A stretch of 40,259 nt of DNA from Gordonia lacunae (GCF_002149015.1 NZ_NGFO01000039.1:1-40259), one strand, 5' to 3'; positions 15,203 to 23,992 are shown, counted from the first letter of the stretch. Numbers and translations are program-made. Notes: generated by a model not told the origin, from the sequence alone.

Positions 15203-17544
15203 GACGCCACCTTATACCCCTGGGGGGTATGTGTCGAGGGTGTGTGGGAGGTGCGGTTGTCGTCACCGGGTGTGGTGCGTGAGGTGAAGGCACGAAGCCG
15301 CAGGCTGTTGCTGACGACGAACACGCTGGAGAAGGCCATCGCGGCGCCGGCGAGCATGGGGTTGAGCAACCCGAGTGCGGCGAGGGGGATGGCGGCGACG
15401 TTGTAGGCGAAGGCCCAGAACAGGTTGGTCTTGATCGTCGCCAGCGTCTTGCGGGCCAGGGCGATCGCGTCCGCGGCGGCGTTGAGGTCGCCACGGACCA
15501 GGGTGATGTCGGCGGCTTGCATGGCCACGTCGGTGCCGGTGCCCATGGCCAGGCCGAGGTCGGCCGAGGCCAGCGCTGCGGCGTCGTTGACCCCGTCGCC
15601 GACCATGGCCACGACTTTGCCGTCGTTCTGCAGTGCGGTGACGGCCTGGACTTTGTCGGCGGGTAGGACTTCGGCGATCACGGTGGAGATGCCGACCTCG
15701 CGTGCGACGTGTTCGGCGGCCTTCTGGTTGTCACCGGTGAGTAGGACCGGAGTCAACCCCATGGCCTGCAGTCGGGCGACGGCTGCGGCGCTGGTGGGTT
15801 TGATGGCGTCGGCGACGACCAGCACCGCACGGATCTGTCCGTCCCAGGCCACCATCACTGCGGTTTGTCCTGCGGCTTGCGCGGATTCGCGGGCAGTTGT
15901 CAGATCGGGATCGTCCAGCGACAGTCCCCAGTCGGCGAGCAGGCTGTCGCGTCCGACGAGGACTGCATGGCCCTCGACGGTGCCCTGCACTCCCATACCT
16001 TCGATGTTGGTGAATTCCTCGACCTCGGCCAGGGCGCCGAGCTCGGTGCGTGCCGCGTCGGCGATGGCGGTGGCGATGGGATGCTCGGAGGCGTCTTCGA
16101 GCGCACCGGCGAGGGCGAGTACTTCGCGGTCGGACGTGTTGGCATCGGTGTGCACGTGCAGCAACGTCATCTGACCGGTCGTGACGGTGCCGGTCTTGTC
16201 CAGGACCACGGTGTCGATCGTGCGGGTGGTCTCCAAGACTTCCGGTCCCTTGATGAGGATGCCGAGCTGGGCTCCCCGTCCGGTACCGACCAGCAGGGCG
16301 GTCGGAGTGGCCAATCCCAGCGCGCAGGGGCAGGCGATGATCAGCACGGCCACCGCAGCAGTGAACGCTGCCTCGATGGGATAACCCGCCCCGATCCAGG
16401 CGCCCAGGACCGCGACAGCGATGGCGATGACCACGGGCACGAAGATGCTCGAGATGCGGTCGGCCAGCCGCTGGGCATGGGCCTTGCCGGACTGGGCGTG
16501 TTCGACCATGGTGGCCATCTGGGCTAGCTGGGTATCGGCACCGATGCGGGTGGCGCGTATGCGCAGCCGCCCGCCGGCGTTGACCGTTGCCCCGGTGACG
16601 GTATCGCCCGGACCGACTTCGACCGGCAGCGATTCGCCGGTGAGCATGCTGGCGTCGATCGCCGAGGTGCCCGACACGATCTCACCGTCGGTGGCGATCT
16701 TTTCTCCCGGCCGCACGATGAACTCCTCGCCGACCGACAACTCGTTGATCGGGATCCGTTGTTCGTGGCCGTCTTTGATGACGGCGACCTCTTTGGCGCC
16801 GAGTTCCAGCAGCGCCCGCAGCGCTGCACCGGCCTGCCGTTTGGAGCGTTTCTCGAAGTAGCGGCCCGCGAGTACGAACATGGTGACCCCGGCGGCCACC
16901 TCAAGGTAGATGTTGCCCGCTCCGTCGGAGGGCGCCACGGTAAAACTGAAGCCATGGGTCATCCCGGGTGTGCCGGCGGTACCGAAGAACAGGGCGTACA
17001 ACGACCACAGCAACGCCGCACCGGTACCCACTGAGATCAGGGTGTCCATGGTGGCGGTGCCGTGACGCAGGTTCACCCAGGCCGCGCGGTGAAACGGCCA
17101 CGCCGCCCACACGATGACCGGGGCGGCCAGGGTCAACGAGGCCCACTGCCAATAGGTGAACTGCAGCGCCGGGATCATCGCCATCGCGATGACCGGTACC
17201 GACAGCACCACCGCGCCGATCAGACGAGTGCGTAATGCCTGCAGCTCGGGGTCGCTGGCGGCCTCATCGGTCGCCGCTGCGCTCGCATCGTGATCGGTCT
17301 GCGCCGACGGCGGAAGCGTGGCCTGGTAGCCGGCGTTCTCGATCTCGGTGATCAGCAGCTGCGGATCCAGATCACCCGAGGTGGTGATACGCGCCTTCTC
17401 GGTGGCGTAATTGACTGTGGCACTGACACCGTCGAGCTTGTTGAGTTTGCGCTCGATACGCATCGCGCACGACGCGCACGTCATTCCGCTGACGGCGAGT
17501 TCGATGTCTGACCCGGCCGAGCGGGACGGGGAGGTGGTGGTCAT
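15199..17544 (-). CDS. copA: CopA Cu(I)-exporting P1B-1 ATPase
   Basis: A 781-residue copper ATPase with one N-terminal heavy-metal domain (MTCASC, Cys23/Cys26), TGES at 302-305, the transmembrane CPC motif at 405-407, phosphorylation Asp449 in DKTGT, TGDN and GDGVND, and the family end YNVAAIPLAALGLLNP...SNSLRL. It pumps Cu(I) from the cytoplasm, taking it from CopZ. The final 25 residues (TSRTTPGDDN onward) are unlike the family end, and the last codons run straight through a CsoR-type palindrome, suggesting that the frame extended over a former intergenic region. The stop overlaps copB as ATGA. Upstream lies the secreted His-rich protein gene. Confidence 0.95.
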   Translation of the reverse strand: MTTTSPSRSAGSDIELAVSGMTCASCAMRIERKLNKLDGVSATVNYATEKARITTSGDLDPQLLITEIENAGYQATLPPSAQTDHDASAAATDEAASDPELQALRTRLIGAVVLSVPVIAMAMIPALQFTYWQWASLTLAAPVIVWAAWPFHRAAWVNLRHGTATMDTLISVGTGAALLWSLYALFFGTAGTPGMTHGFSFTVAPSDGAGNIYLEVAAGVTMFVLAGRYFEKRSKRQAGAALRALLELGAKEVAVIKDGHEQRIPINELSVGEEFIVRPGEKIATDGEIVSGTSAIDASMLTGESLPVEVGPGDTVTGATVNAGGRLRIRATRIGADTQLAQMATMVEHAQSGKAHAQRLADRISSIFVPVVIAIAVAVLGAWIGAGYPIEAAFTAAVAVLIIACPCALGLATPTALLVGTGRGAQLGILIKGPEVLETTRTIDTVVLDKTGTVTTGQMTLLHVHTDANTSDREVLALAGALEDASEHPIATAIADAARTELGALAEVEEFTNIEGMGVQGTVEGHAVLVGRDSLLADWGLSLDDPDLTTARESAQAAGQTAVMVAWDGQIRAVLVVADAIKPTSAAAVARLQAMGLTPVLLTGDNQKAAEHVAREVGISTVIAEVLPADKVQAVTALQNDGKVVAMVGDGVNDAAALASADLGLAMGTGTDVAMQAADITLVRGDLNAAADAIALARKTLATIKTNLFWAFAYNVAAIPLAALGLLNPMLAGAAMAFSSVFVVSNSLRLRAFTSRTTPGDDNRTSHTPSTHTPQGYKVAS
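15214..15230 (-). promoter_or_regulatory. CsoR-type operator inside the 3' end of copA
   Basis: The palindrome ATACCCC-T-GGGGGGTAT matches CsoR operators (ATACCC...GGGTAT). It lies 12 bases upstream of the copB ATG but within the coding sequence of copA, covering the codons for its Gln-Gly-Tyr near the end. It could drive or block an internal transcript for copB-csoR. Confidence 0.6.
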
Positions 17545-17591
17545 GAGGACTCCAAGACGTGGGTTGAGCCGGCGGGATGGATGACGGGCGG

Positions 17592-18560
17592 TCAGTGCCC
17601 GGCGTGCTCAGGCGGGACCGACGCAGACGACGCCGGAGACGACGAGGATGTCGCGCTTGCTCGAACACGCTCTGCAGCGGTGTCGACGACGAATGTCGCG
17701 GTGTGTACCTGTCCGTCGACCTGGAAGTCGAGATAGAGCAGGTAGCGGCCCGGTGTCGGTGCGTTCGTCGCGAACCTCACCTGCGGCCCGGACAACTGCC
17801 CTGGCGTGGGTGTCGAGCCTTCGGGATGCACGTGCAGGTAGGCCAGGTCGCCATCGCGCAACGCCACCAGATGCCCGAAGGCACCCAGATACGGCTGCAA
17901 GGTGGTGACCGGCTGACCGTTGCGACTCACGGTCGCAGTCAGCTCTGAGTCGGTGCCGGCGTGCAGCTCACCGGTCAGCTCGACCTGGAACCCGGCCACC
18001 TCCGACCGCCGCGACTCACCGGCTGGTGGGCGGGGTTGATAGTCGCCACCCACCTCGAGAGTGCGTGTCAGCGTCAGGGTTTCACCGGTCGCTGCCGGAA
18101 CGAAATCGGCATACACCCGGTAGGTGCCGGCCGTCTGCCACTGCCATGGAATCGACCACCGCCCAGCAGCATCCACCGTGGGGTGCACGTGGCGGAATGC
18201 GGTGCCGTCAGACCGGACCACGATCAGGTGCAGTTGTTTGTCGTGTTCCACCGTGTAGTCGGTGACCGCCGAACCGGCGGGGTCGGTGATCGAAAACGTC
18301 AACACGCCCGCCTGGCCGGTCTGCGCGGGCGCTGCGAGTCCGGAGAGCAGATAACCCCCCGACCCGACGGTGACCCCGCGCACACCCGGCGTCGCGGCGG
18401 CAGACGAGGCCGGTGCGCTCTGGTGTCCGGCGTGCGCCGGTGAGTCCGACCCAGTAGCGCCTGACCGGTCCGGGGCCACCGCGGCTGCCACGGTGTAGGC
18501 GGCCACGAAGACCACCGCCAGCGCACCAGCGAAAAGGCCCAGCTTAGAAGGGACGTTCAT
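17592..18560 (-). CDS. Secreted or membrane-anchored His-rich protein of the copper operon
   Basis: A 322-residue protein with a hydrophobic N-terminus (about residues 5-28) that is either a signal peptide or an anchor, a Ser/Ala/His-rich linker and two beta-rich repeats. Each repeat carries the same His motif: HLIVVRSDGTAFRHVHP (about 110-127) and HLVALRDGDLAYLHVHP (about 232-249). The H-x-H pairs suggest a copper site at the cell surface. The C-terminus ends PPEHAGH. I cannot name a family with certainty; such genes accompany copA/copZ in other actinobacteria. Two ATGs (18566 and 18560) are possible; AGGA is better spaced for 18560. A GC-rich stem-loop separates it from copZ. Confidence 0.7.
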   Translation of the reverse strand: MNVPSKLGLFAGALAVVFVAAYTVAAAVAPDRSGATGSDSPAHAGHQSAPASSAAATPGVRGVTVGSGGYLLSGLAAPAQTGQAGVLTFSITDPAGSAVTDYTVEHDKQLHLIVVRSDGTAFRHVHPTVDAAGRWSIPWQWQTAGTYRVYADFVPAATGETLTLTRTLEVGGDYQPRPPAGESRRSEVAGFQVELTGELHAGTDSELTATVSRNGQPVTTLQPYLGAFGHLVALRDGDLAYLHVHPEGSTPTPGQLSGPQVRFATNAPTPGRYLLYLDFQVDGQVHTATFVVDTAAERVRASATSSSSPASSASVPPEHAGH

Positions 18561-18615
18561 TGTCATGTTCCTGTCTGTCAGGAGATCGCCCAGCGACGCT
18601 GCGCTGCCGAGGAGA

Positions 18616-18642
18616 GCCGGGCCACCACCGGGGCGGCCCGGC
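18616..18642 (-). terminator. Stem-loop between copZ and the downstream gene, possible attenuator
   Basis: Perfect 8-base arms (18616-18623 and 18635-18642) with an 11-base loop follow the copZ stop by 9 bases. Without a T-run it may act as a partial terminator or mRNA stabiliser, allowing more CopZ chaperone than pump to be made. This is inference from position. Confidence 0.4.
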
Positions 18643-18650
18643 CCGCGACC

Positions 18651-18857
18651 TCACTCAGCGAGTTGATAACCGGCTTCTTGCACCGCGCTGCGGATAGCGT
18701 CACGCTCCAGCGGAGCGGAGCTGTCGATGGTGACCTGGCCGCTGGCCACGTCCACGGCGACATTGGTTACACCGTCGAGGGTGCTGATCTCTTCGCGTAC
18801 CGACGAGGCGCAATGTCCGCAGGTCATCCCGGTGACAGTGACGGTAGACGTACTCAT
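18651..18857 (-). CDS. copZ: CopZ-type copper chaperone
   Basis: This 68-residue protein is a single ferredoxin-like heavy-metal-associated domain with MTCGHC (Cys13, Cys16) and the family end AVQEAGYQLA. Such chaperones bind one Cu(I) and pass it to CopA or to CsoR. The ATG at 18857 lies about 10 bases after an AAGGGAAGGG ribosome binding site; the frame remains open upstream to 19139 but crosses the CsoR-type operator and is rejected. It is the first gene of the minus-strand copper operon, with the operator at 18953-18970 about 95 bases upstream. Confidence 0.92.
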   Translation of the reverse strand: MSTSTVTVTGMTCGHCASSVREEISTLDGVTNVAVDVASGQVTIDSSAPLERDAIRSAVQEAGYQLAE

Positions 18858-18952
18858 AGCGATGCTGCCCTTCCCTTCTGGCGATACCCCGGACGGCCGT
18901 ATCCCGACCCCACCCGCGGCAGTGACAACTGAGCCACTCCCACCTTGGTACC

Positions 18953-18970
18953 ATACCCCCCTAGGGTAAT
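18953..18970 (-). promoter_or_regulatory. CsoR-type operator before copZ
   Basis: ATACCCCCCTAGGGTAAT matches the ATACCC...GGGTAT pattern of CsoR sites and stands upstream of copZ, the first gene of the operon that ends with csoR. Predicted main copper-responsive operator of the operon. Confidence 0.7.
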
Positions 18971-18977
18971 CAACGTC

Positions 18978-19019
18978 CGACGCTGGTCCGACACTGATCT
19001 CGAAGGCGGACCAGCGTCG
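18978..19019. repeat. Perfect 13-bp inverted repeat beside the CsoR operator
   Basis: Arms 18978-18990 and 19007-19019 are exact reverse complements with a 16-base centre. The repeat lies just upstream of the CsoR-type operator relative to copZ. It is outside any gene and may be an additional regulator site or a transcription roadblock insulating copZ from the rightward copD-ctaG unit. The stretch 19020-19190 holds a further GC-rich hairpin around 19096-19118 and no gene. Confidence 0.45.
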
Positions 19020-19191
19020 CGGCGCACCCGGGGGAGCGGACAGACCGGGGATGAGGAGTGGGCGCCCGAACCGATCCTGCGAAAAATTAGGTAGGGGCCC
19101 GCGCGGACGCGGCCCCGCAGCGAACCGAGGCGGTGGCAAGCAAGCCGAGAATCAGCCGCGACTACCAGTTCTTCAGTCCGTGCGCCGTAAT

Positions 19192-19208
19192 TACTATGCG
19201 CAGTAGTA
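19192..19208 (+). promoter_or_regulatory. Perfect TACTA-N7-TAGTA operator before copD-ctaG
   Basis: The palindrome ends 20 bases before the ATG at 19229. The plus strand reads TAGTAGCAT at its right edge, so TAGCAT could be the -10 box, partly covered by the operator. It is one of the five perfect copies. Confidence 0.7.
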
Positions 19209-19228
19209 GCATGTAGGTGGTGGGTGAT

Positions 19229-21274
19229 ATGAAGCCGTCGACGGAGGCGACCGCACCGTCAACTCCGCACGGCGTAGCCGTACCCCGGTTGATGGCTGCA
19301 CTGCTGGTCGGTGGGCTAATTGTGGCGCTGGTGATCTACGCCTGGATCTCCGGCGCCAGTCGCTACGTCGAAAGCGCAGATCCATATCCTGGGGCGGGCA
19401 CAGCTGTCGCCGATGTGGTCGGCAACTTCGCTGGCTTTGCGTTGGCTGCGGTGATGCTCGGGGGACTGGTCTCGATGGTGCTCACGGCCGTGCCTGACTC
19501 GCAAGGCTTCATCGACGCTGCGGTCTATCCAGTGTTTCGCCGCGTCCGCCGCGCCGCGGGGTGCTCTGTGGTCGTTGCGCTATTCATGGCTTTCACCGCG
19601 GCCGCAGACACCACCGGCGTGTCTGTGGGCACGATGGTCTCGAGCGGCAAGGTCGGTTACGCGTTCAGTGTGAGTTTGCCGGCGCTGGCGTGGCTGGTCG
19701 TGGCGGCAGCGGGTGTCGTGGTGCTGATCGGTTCGGTGTCACTGCGGTGGTCGATGCAGGTGGCGCTGGTGGTTCCCGCAGCGATTTGTGTGCTCGCGCT
19801 GCCCGTGGTCGGCAATGCCGCGCAGGGCCCTGACCACGACTACACGACCGGCGCGGTGATCGTCTTCGCAGTGAGCTTGGCGTTGTCGGTGGGGCTGCGG
19901 TGGGCTGATCGGTTCCGGGTTCGTGGTCTGGGGTCGGCGACCATCGACGAGGCGGCCGACCGGCGTGTTGGTGGCATTGTCCTGGGCGCCGATGTGATGG
20001 CACTGGCGGGCGCGGTGGCTGTGACGCTGCTGCTGCGGACTCCCGATGTGTGGTCGTCGGCGTTCGGTCGCGCCGCGGGGTTGTTGGTGGCTGTACTGAC
20101 CGTGTTAATGATTGCCGACCTCGTGCGTTTGCGCCGGGGTGTGGTGACGCCGGCAACTGCTTCTGCCTTCGCCACGGGGACCGCACTGGTGGCCGTGGCG
20201 TGCTGGGCGGTGATGGACACCAGGGTCGCACCCGGGTTGATTGCCCACCCTTTTACGGGCTGGGATGTGTACCTGGGGTATTCCCTTCCTGGCCCGCCCG
20301 ATGTCGGATCGCTGGTCTCGCTGTGGCGTGTTGATCTCGTGGTGGGTGTGGCGGCGGTGGTGGGTGTCGTGGGCTATGTCGTTGCCGCCCGGCGGGAGCG
20401 GGCAAGTGGACACCGGTGGCCGATCCGGCGAACGGTGTCGTGGGTCGCGGGGTGCGCTGTGGTGGTGGTGTCCACCAGCTCTGGGCTGAAGGCCTACGGC
20501 AACGCGTTGTTCAGTGTGCACATGGCCGAACACACGGGTTTGACCATGATCGCACCCATCCTGTTGGTGGGTGGTGCGCCGATCACCTTGCTGTTGAGGG
20601 TGCTGCCGACGATCGGAACCACCGGTGGCGCGGCGTGCCGGCGGGCGCTGCTGATCGTGCTCGGCTCGCGGGGCCTGCAGCTGCTGCTCAATCCGATTGC
20701 CGCGTTCGCGTTGTTTGTGGGCTCGTCGTATCTGGTGTACTTCACTCCGGTGTTCGACGTCCTCGTGCGCTACCACTGGGGGCACGTCGTGATGAGCGTG
20801 CTGTTCCTGGCCATCGGCTACCTGTTCTTCTGGGTGACTGTGGGGATTGATCCTGGACCCAGACAGTTACCGTTTCTGGCGCGGCTTGGTCTGCTGTTCG
20901 CCGTCATGCCTTTTCATGCCTTCTTTGGTATCGCGCTGATGACCTCCACCACGGTGATCGGTGAGTCTTTCTACAGCCAGTTGCAGCTACCGTGGAATCC
21001 CGATCTGGCTCGCACGCAATGGGTGGGTGGTGTGGTGGCTGCGGTGATCAGCGAGATTCCGATGGTGCTGGTGTGCTTGGTGCTGTTGGCGCAGTGGGTG
21101 CGTGCCGAACGTCGACCCGATCGGTCCGAGTCCACGGCCATTGATGCCGGCACCTCCCACACCGTCGCTGCGATGGTCTCGCAGTTGGCCCAGCCCCAGC
21201 CTCTGTCACCTTCAGCGGTCTATACGCGCGAAGTTCTGCAAACGCAGGCTGTTGGAGACGACGAAAAACGATGA
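19229..21274 (+). CDS. CopD-CtaG fusion membrane protein
   Basis: A 681-residue polytopic membrane protein. The N-terminal half (about 1-380, roughly nine hydrophobic segments) is CopD-like, a family linked to copper uptake across the membrane. The C-terminal half is a CtaG-like (caa3-type) cytochrome oxidase assembly domain, with the conserved HMAEHTGLTMIAPILLVGGAP, YFTPVFD, HWGHVVMSVLFLAIGYLFFW and MPFHAFFG segments. The same fusion occurs in mycobacterial Rv0102-type proteins. It probably moves copper towards an oxidase, which fits the extra ctaD in this island. ATG 19229 has AGGTGG 8 bases upstream; GTG 19217 is an alternative. Its 3' end overlaps the convergent ATPase gene by 63 bases. 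Confidence 0.88.
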   Translation: MKPSTEATAPSTPHGVAVPRLMAALLVGGLIVALVIYAWISGASRYVESADPYPGAGTAVADVVGNFAGFALAAVMLGGLVSMVLTAVPDSQGFIDAAVYPVFRRVRRAAGCSVVVALFMAFTAAADTTGVSVGTMVSSGKVGYAFSVSLPALAWLVVAAAGVVVLIGSVSLRWSMQVALVVPAAICVLALPVVGNAAQGPDHDYTTGAVIVFAVSLALSVGLRWADRFRVRGLGSATIDEAADRRVGGIVLGADVMALAGAVAVTLLLRTPDVWSSAFGRAAGLLVAVLTVLMIADLVRLRRGVVTPATASAFATGTALVAVACWAVMDTRVAPGLIAHPFTGWDVYLGYSLPGPPDVGSLVSLWRVDLVVGVAAVVGVVGYVVAARRERASGHRWPIRRTVSWVAGCAVVVVSTSSGLKAYGNALFSVHMAEHTGLTMIAPILLVGGAPITLLLRVLPTIGTTGGAACRRALLIVLGSRGLQLLLNPIAAFALFVGSSYLVYFTPVFDVLVRYHWGHVVMSVLFLAIGYLFFWVTVGIDPGPRQLPFLARLGLLFAVMPFHAFFGIALMTSTTVIGESFYSQLQLPWNPDLARTQWVGGVVAAVISEIPMVLVCLVLLAQWVRAERRPDRSESTAIDAGTSHTVAAMVSQLAQPQPLSPSAVYTREVLQTQAVGDDEKR

Positions 21275-23461
21275 CAAAGCCATTGCGGCCCCGGCGATCA
21301 GAGGATTGAGCAATCCAGCGGCAGCCAGCGGCAGCGCGGCGAGGTTGTAGCCGAACGCCCATGCCAGATTGGTGCGCATCGTGCGTCGCGTGGCCGAGGC
21401 GAGTTGCAGCGCCAGAGCGACGGTGGTGAGGTCATCGCGCACTAACACGATGTCGGCGGCGCCGATAGCAACATCGGTACCGCGTCCGATCGCAATGCCC
21501 AGATCAGCCGATGCGAGTGCGGGCCCGTCGTTGATGCCGTCGCCGACCATCGCCACACCGGCGCCACTACTGCGCACGTTGTCGATGATGGCCACTTTCT
21601 CGGCCGGGAGCACCCCGGCGATCACGTCGTCGATGCCGACCTGCTCCGCGGTGCGCTGCGCTGCGCCGGCGTTATCGCCGGTGACCAGGAACGTGCGAAT
21701 TCCCATGCGGTGCAACTCATCGACCGCCTGGCGGGCAGAGGGTTTGATGCCATCACGAATGTCGATCAGGCCCCGGACTGCATCATCGGCTGCGACATAG
21801 ACCGCGGTGCCCCCAGAGCGCTCGATGTCAGTGCGCCGCGCGTCGATCGCGGCGGGCACCGCGGCGCTACGGGCGATCCATGCCGGGGAACCCACCTGCA
21901 CCTTCACTCCGTCGATTACCCCTCGCACGCCGCTACCGACGTCGGTGACCACCTCGTCGACCGGTGCGGCAAGCGACTGCGGACCGGCCGCGGCAGCGAT
22001 AGCGGTGGCGATGGGGTGGCTGGTGTGCTGCTCGAGTGTCGCCGCCCAGCCCAGGATCAGCTCGGCACTGTCGTCGTCGACGGTGTATACGCCGGTGACG
22101 TGTGGCTGCCCGTTGGTGAGGGTGCCGGTCTTGTCGAAGACCACCACATCGATCGTCCCGGACAGTTCCAATGCGGCGTGTCCTTTGAGGAAGATGCCCA
22201 GTTGGGCGCCTCGCCCGGTAGCGATCACCAGCGCCATGGGCATGGCCAGGCCCAGCGCGCATGGGCAGGCGATGACCAGCACGGCCACCGCGGCCCTCAC
22301 CGCGTGCTCCCATGACGCCCCGGTGAGCGACCAGCCCACGACAGTGGCTGCGGCTAGGGCGATGACACACGGAACGAAGATCGCGGCGATACGGTCGGCG
22401 ACGCGTTGAGCGCGAGCCTTGGCTGTCTGCGCGCTGTCGACCAGCGCGATCATCTCGGCCAGGCGGGTGTCGTCACCGACTGCGGTGACTTCGACGCGTA
22501 GTCGCCCGTCGAGGCACGTCGTGCCCCCGACGGCGGTGGAGCCTTGCTCGGCTGACACCTGAACCGGCGTCGTCTCACCGGTCATGGCGCTGAGGTCCAC
22601 ACTGGCGGCGCCCTCGATCACCTGCCCATCTGATGGAATGGTCTCTCCCGGCAGCACGATGAGTCGTTGCCCCACTTTGAGTTCCGCGAGGGGTATGAGC
22701 ATGGTCGTGTCCCCTGCGCACTCGACTCGGGCGTCGGTGGCACGCAGAGCGGCCAGCGCCGTCAGTGCTTGAACAGCTTGTGCCCGGGCACGCGCCTCGT
22801 AGTAGCGTCCTGCCAGCACGAAGACGGTGACACCGGCTGCAACTTCGAGATAGATGGAGTCGCTGGAAAAGATTGCCGACCACACCCCCTGGCCTGCGGT
22901 CGAGGTCGCTTCGGCCGAGAACATCGAGTACACCGACAGTGCGGTCGCGGCCAGCACTCCCAGCGAGACGAGGGTGTCCATCGTGGCCACGCCGGTCCGC
23001 AACGTGCGCACCGCGGTGCGGTAGAAGGGCCACGCGCAGTAGGTCACCACCGGCGCGGCAAGCGCCACCAACACTGCTTGCCAGCCGGGAAAGCGAAGGT
23101 CGGGGACGACAGCAAGCACCACGGAGAGGTTGGCCAGGGGCACGAACAGGGCTAGCGCGACGATCAGCCGGGTGAACAGTGCCTTCGCAGTCGCTGAATC
23201 TTCGTTGACGGCAGGGGCCTGCTCGGACAGTTCCGCAGCCGCATACCCTGCTGTGTGCACGGCGTCGATAGCATCGGCGACGTGTGCGTGGGTATCGAGT
23301 TCCACGGTGGCTCGCCGTGTGGCGTAGTTGACCGAGGCGCGCACGCCGTCGAGCTTGTTGAGTTTGCGTTCCACCCGAGCTGCGCACGCACCGCAGGTCA
23401 TCCCGCCCACATCGAGTTGGATGCGGCGTGTTGGGTGCGTGTGGTCAACGAGGTCGGTCAC
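21212..23461 (-). CDS. Second Cu(I)-type P1B-1 ATPase (CtpA/CtpB-like)
   Basis: A 749-residue copper ATPase. It has one heavy-metal domain (MTCGAC, Cys23/Cys26), TGET in the actuator domain, the transmembrane CPC at 399-401, Asp443 in DKTGT, TGDN and GDGINDGPAL, and the C-terminal SNSLRLQNF. It resembles mycobacterial CtpA/CtpB more than the CopA of this island. Its job may differ from bulk export: pumps of this kind also supply copper to secreted or membrane enzymes, and it sits between copD-ctaG and blaI. Its start is 99 bases from the TACTA-type site shared with blaI, so the two are probably co-regulated. The initiator ATG is well placed before a His-containing N-terminus. Confidence 0.88.
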   Translation of the reverse strand: MTDLVDHTHPTRRIQLDVGGMTCGACAARVERKLNKLDGVRASVNYATRRATVELDTHAHVADAIDAVHTAGYAAAELSEQAPAVNEDSATAKALFTRLIVALALFVPLANLSVVLAVVPDLRFPGWQAVLVALAAPVVTYCAWPFYRTAVRTLRTGVATMDTLVSLGVLAATALSVYSMFSAEATSTAGQGVWSAIFSSDSIYLEVAAGVTVFVLAGRYYEARARAQAVQALTALAALRATDARVECAGDTTMLIPLAELKVGQRLIVLPGETIPSDGQVIEGAASVDLSAMTGETTPVQVSAEQGSTAVGGTTCLDGRLRVEVTAVGDDTRLAEMIALVDSAQTAKARAQRVADRIAAIFVPCVIALAAATVVGWSLTGASWEHAVRAAVAVLVIACPCALGLAMPMALVIATGRGAQLGIFLKGHAALELSGTIDVVVFDKTGTLTNGQPHVTGVYTVDDDSAELILGWAATLEQHTSHPIATAIAAAAGPQSLAAPVDEVVTDVGSGVRGVIDGVKVQVGSPAWIARSAAVPAAIDARRTDIERSGGTAVYVAADDAVRGLIDIRDGIKPSARQAVDELHRMGIRTFLVTGDNAGAAQRTAEQVGIDDVIAGVLPAEKVAIIDNVRSSGAGVAMVGDGINDGPALASADLGIAIGRGTDVAIGAADIVLVRDDLTTVALALQLASATRRTMRTNLAWAFGYNLAALPLAAAGLLNPLIAGAAMALSSFFVVSNSLRLQNFARIDR

Positions 23462-23559
23462 GGGTGGGCGCTTTCAGTAGGCGGTGAGGGTCCGGCACCG
23501 CAAGATGCGAGGGCCCCCGTGGGGCAGTGGCAGCAGGGCTGAGGCAACCAGGCTTCGGC

Positions 23560-23576
23560 TACTAAGCAGGGTAGTT
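23560..23576. promoter_or_regulatory. TACTA-N7-TAGTT operator between Cu-ATPase and blaI
   Basis: One mismatch from the perfect palindrome. It lies between the leftward ATPase gene (start 23461) and the rightward blaI (start 23621). The repressor gene itself thus carries the site, as expected for autoregulation. Confidence 0.65.
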
Positions 23577-23620
23577 TGTTCTAGACTGGCAGCAAATACG
23601 AGGCGATCAGGCAGGCGACG

Positions 23621-23992
23621 GTGACTCAGTTGGGTTCGTTGGAACGCGCGGTGATGGATGTGCTGTGGGGCGCTTCGGCGGCGATGAGTGTGCACGACAT
23701 CGTCGATGCGCTGGCCGACCGCGACTTGGCGTACACGACGGTGTTGACCGTGGTCACCAATCTGCACAAGAAGGGCTTCGCGGGTCGCGAGAAGATCAGC
23801 CGCGCCTATCGGTACTTCCCGTTGCAGTCGCGGGAGGAGGCGACGTCGCAGACACTGCGGCAGGTGCTCGATGCCAGCGGCGATTCGACGGCGGTGCTGA
23901 TGCACTTCGCCCGGATGGTTACTCCCGAGGAGCGCGCGGTCCTCAGCGAGCACCTGTCCCGGACGCGGACGGATCGTCCGAGGAAGCGCTGA
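23621..23992 (+). CDS. blaI: BlaI/MecI/CopY-family winged-helix repressor
   Basis: A 123-residue regulator. The winged-helix domain covers residues 1-75: LGSLERAVMDVLW, MSVHDIVDALADRDLAYTTVLTVVTNLHKKGF (recognition helix) and REKISRAYRYFP. The C-terminal part forms the dimerisation helices. In the known family these repressors are inactivated by cleavage by an M56 protease (BlaI, MecI) or by metal (CopY). Here the M56 gene follows 4 bases after the stop. The GTG at 23621 gives the normal family N-terminus. A TACTA-type palindrome lies 44 bases upstream. I infer that it is the regulator of all ten such sites in the window; no other BlaI-type gene is present. Confidence 0.88.
   Translation: MTQLGSLERAVMDVLWGASAAMSVHDIVDALADRDLAYTTVLTVVTNLHKKGFAGREKISRAYRYFPLQSREEATSQTLRQVLDASGDSTAVLMHFARMVTPEERAVLSEHLSRTRTDRPRKR

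Noticed and set aside
19665..20785. Several leftward open frames over copD-ctaG
   Set aside because: Arg/Pro/His-rich shadows; the plus strand encodes a consistent series of membrane helices.
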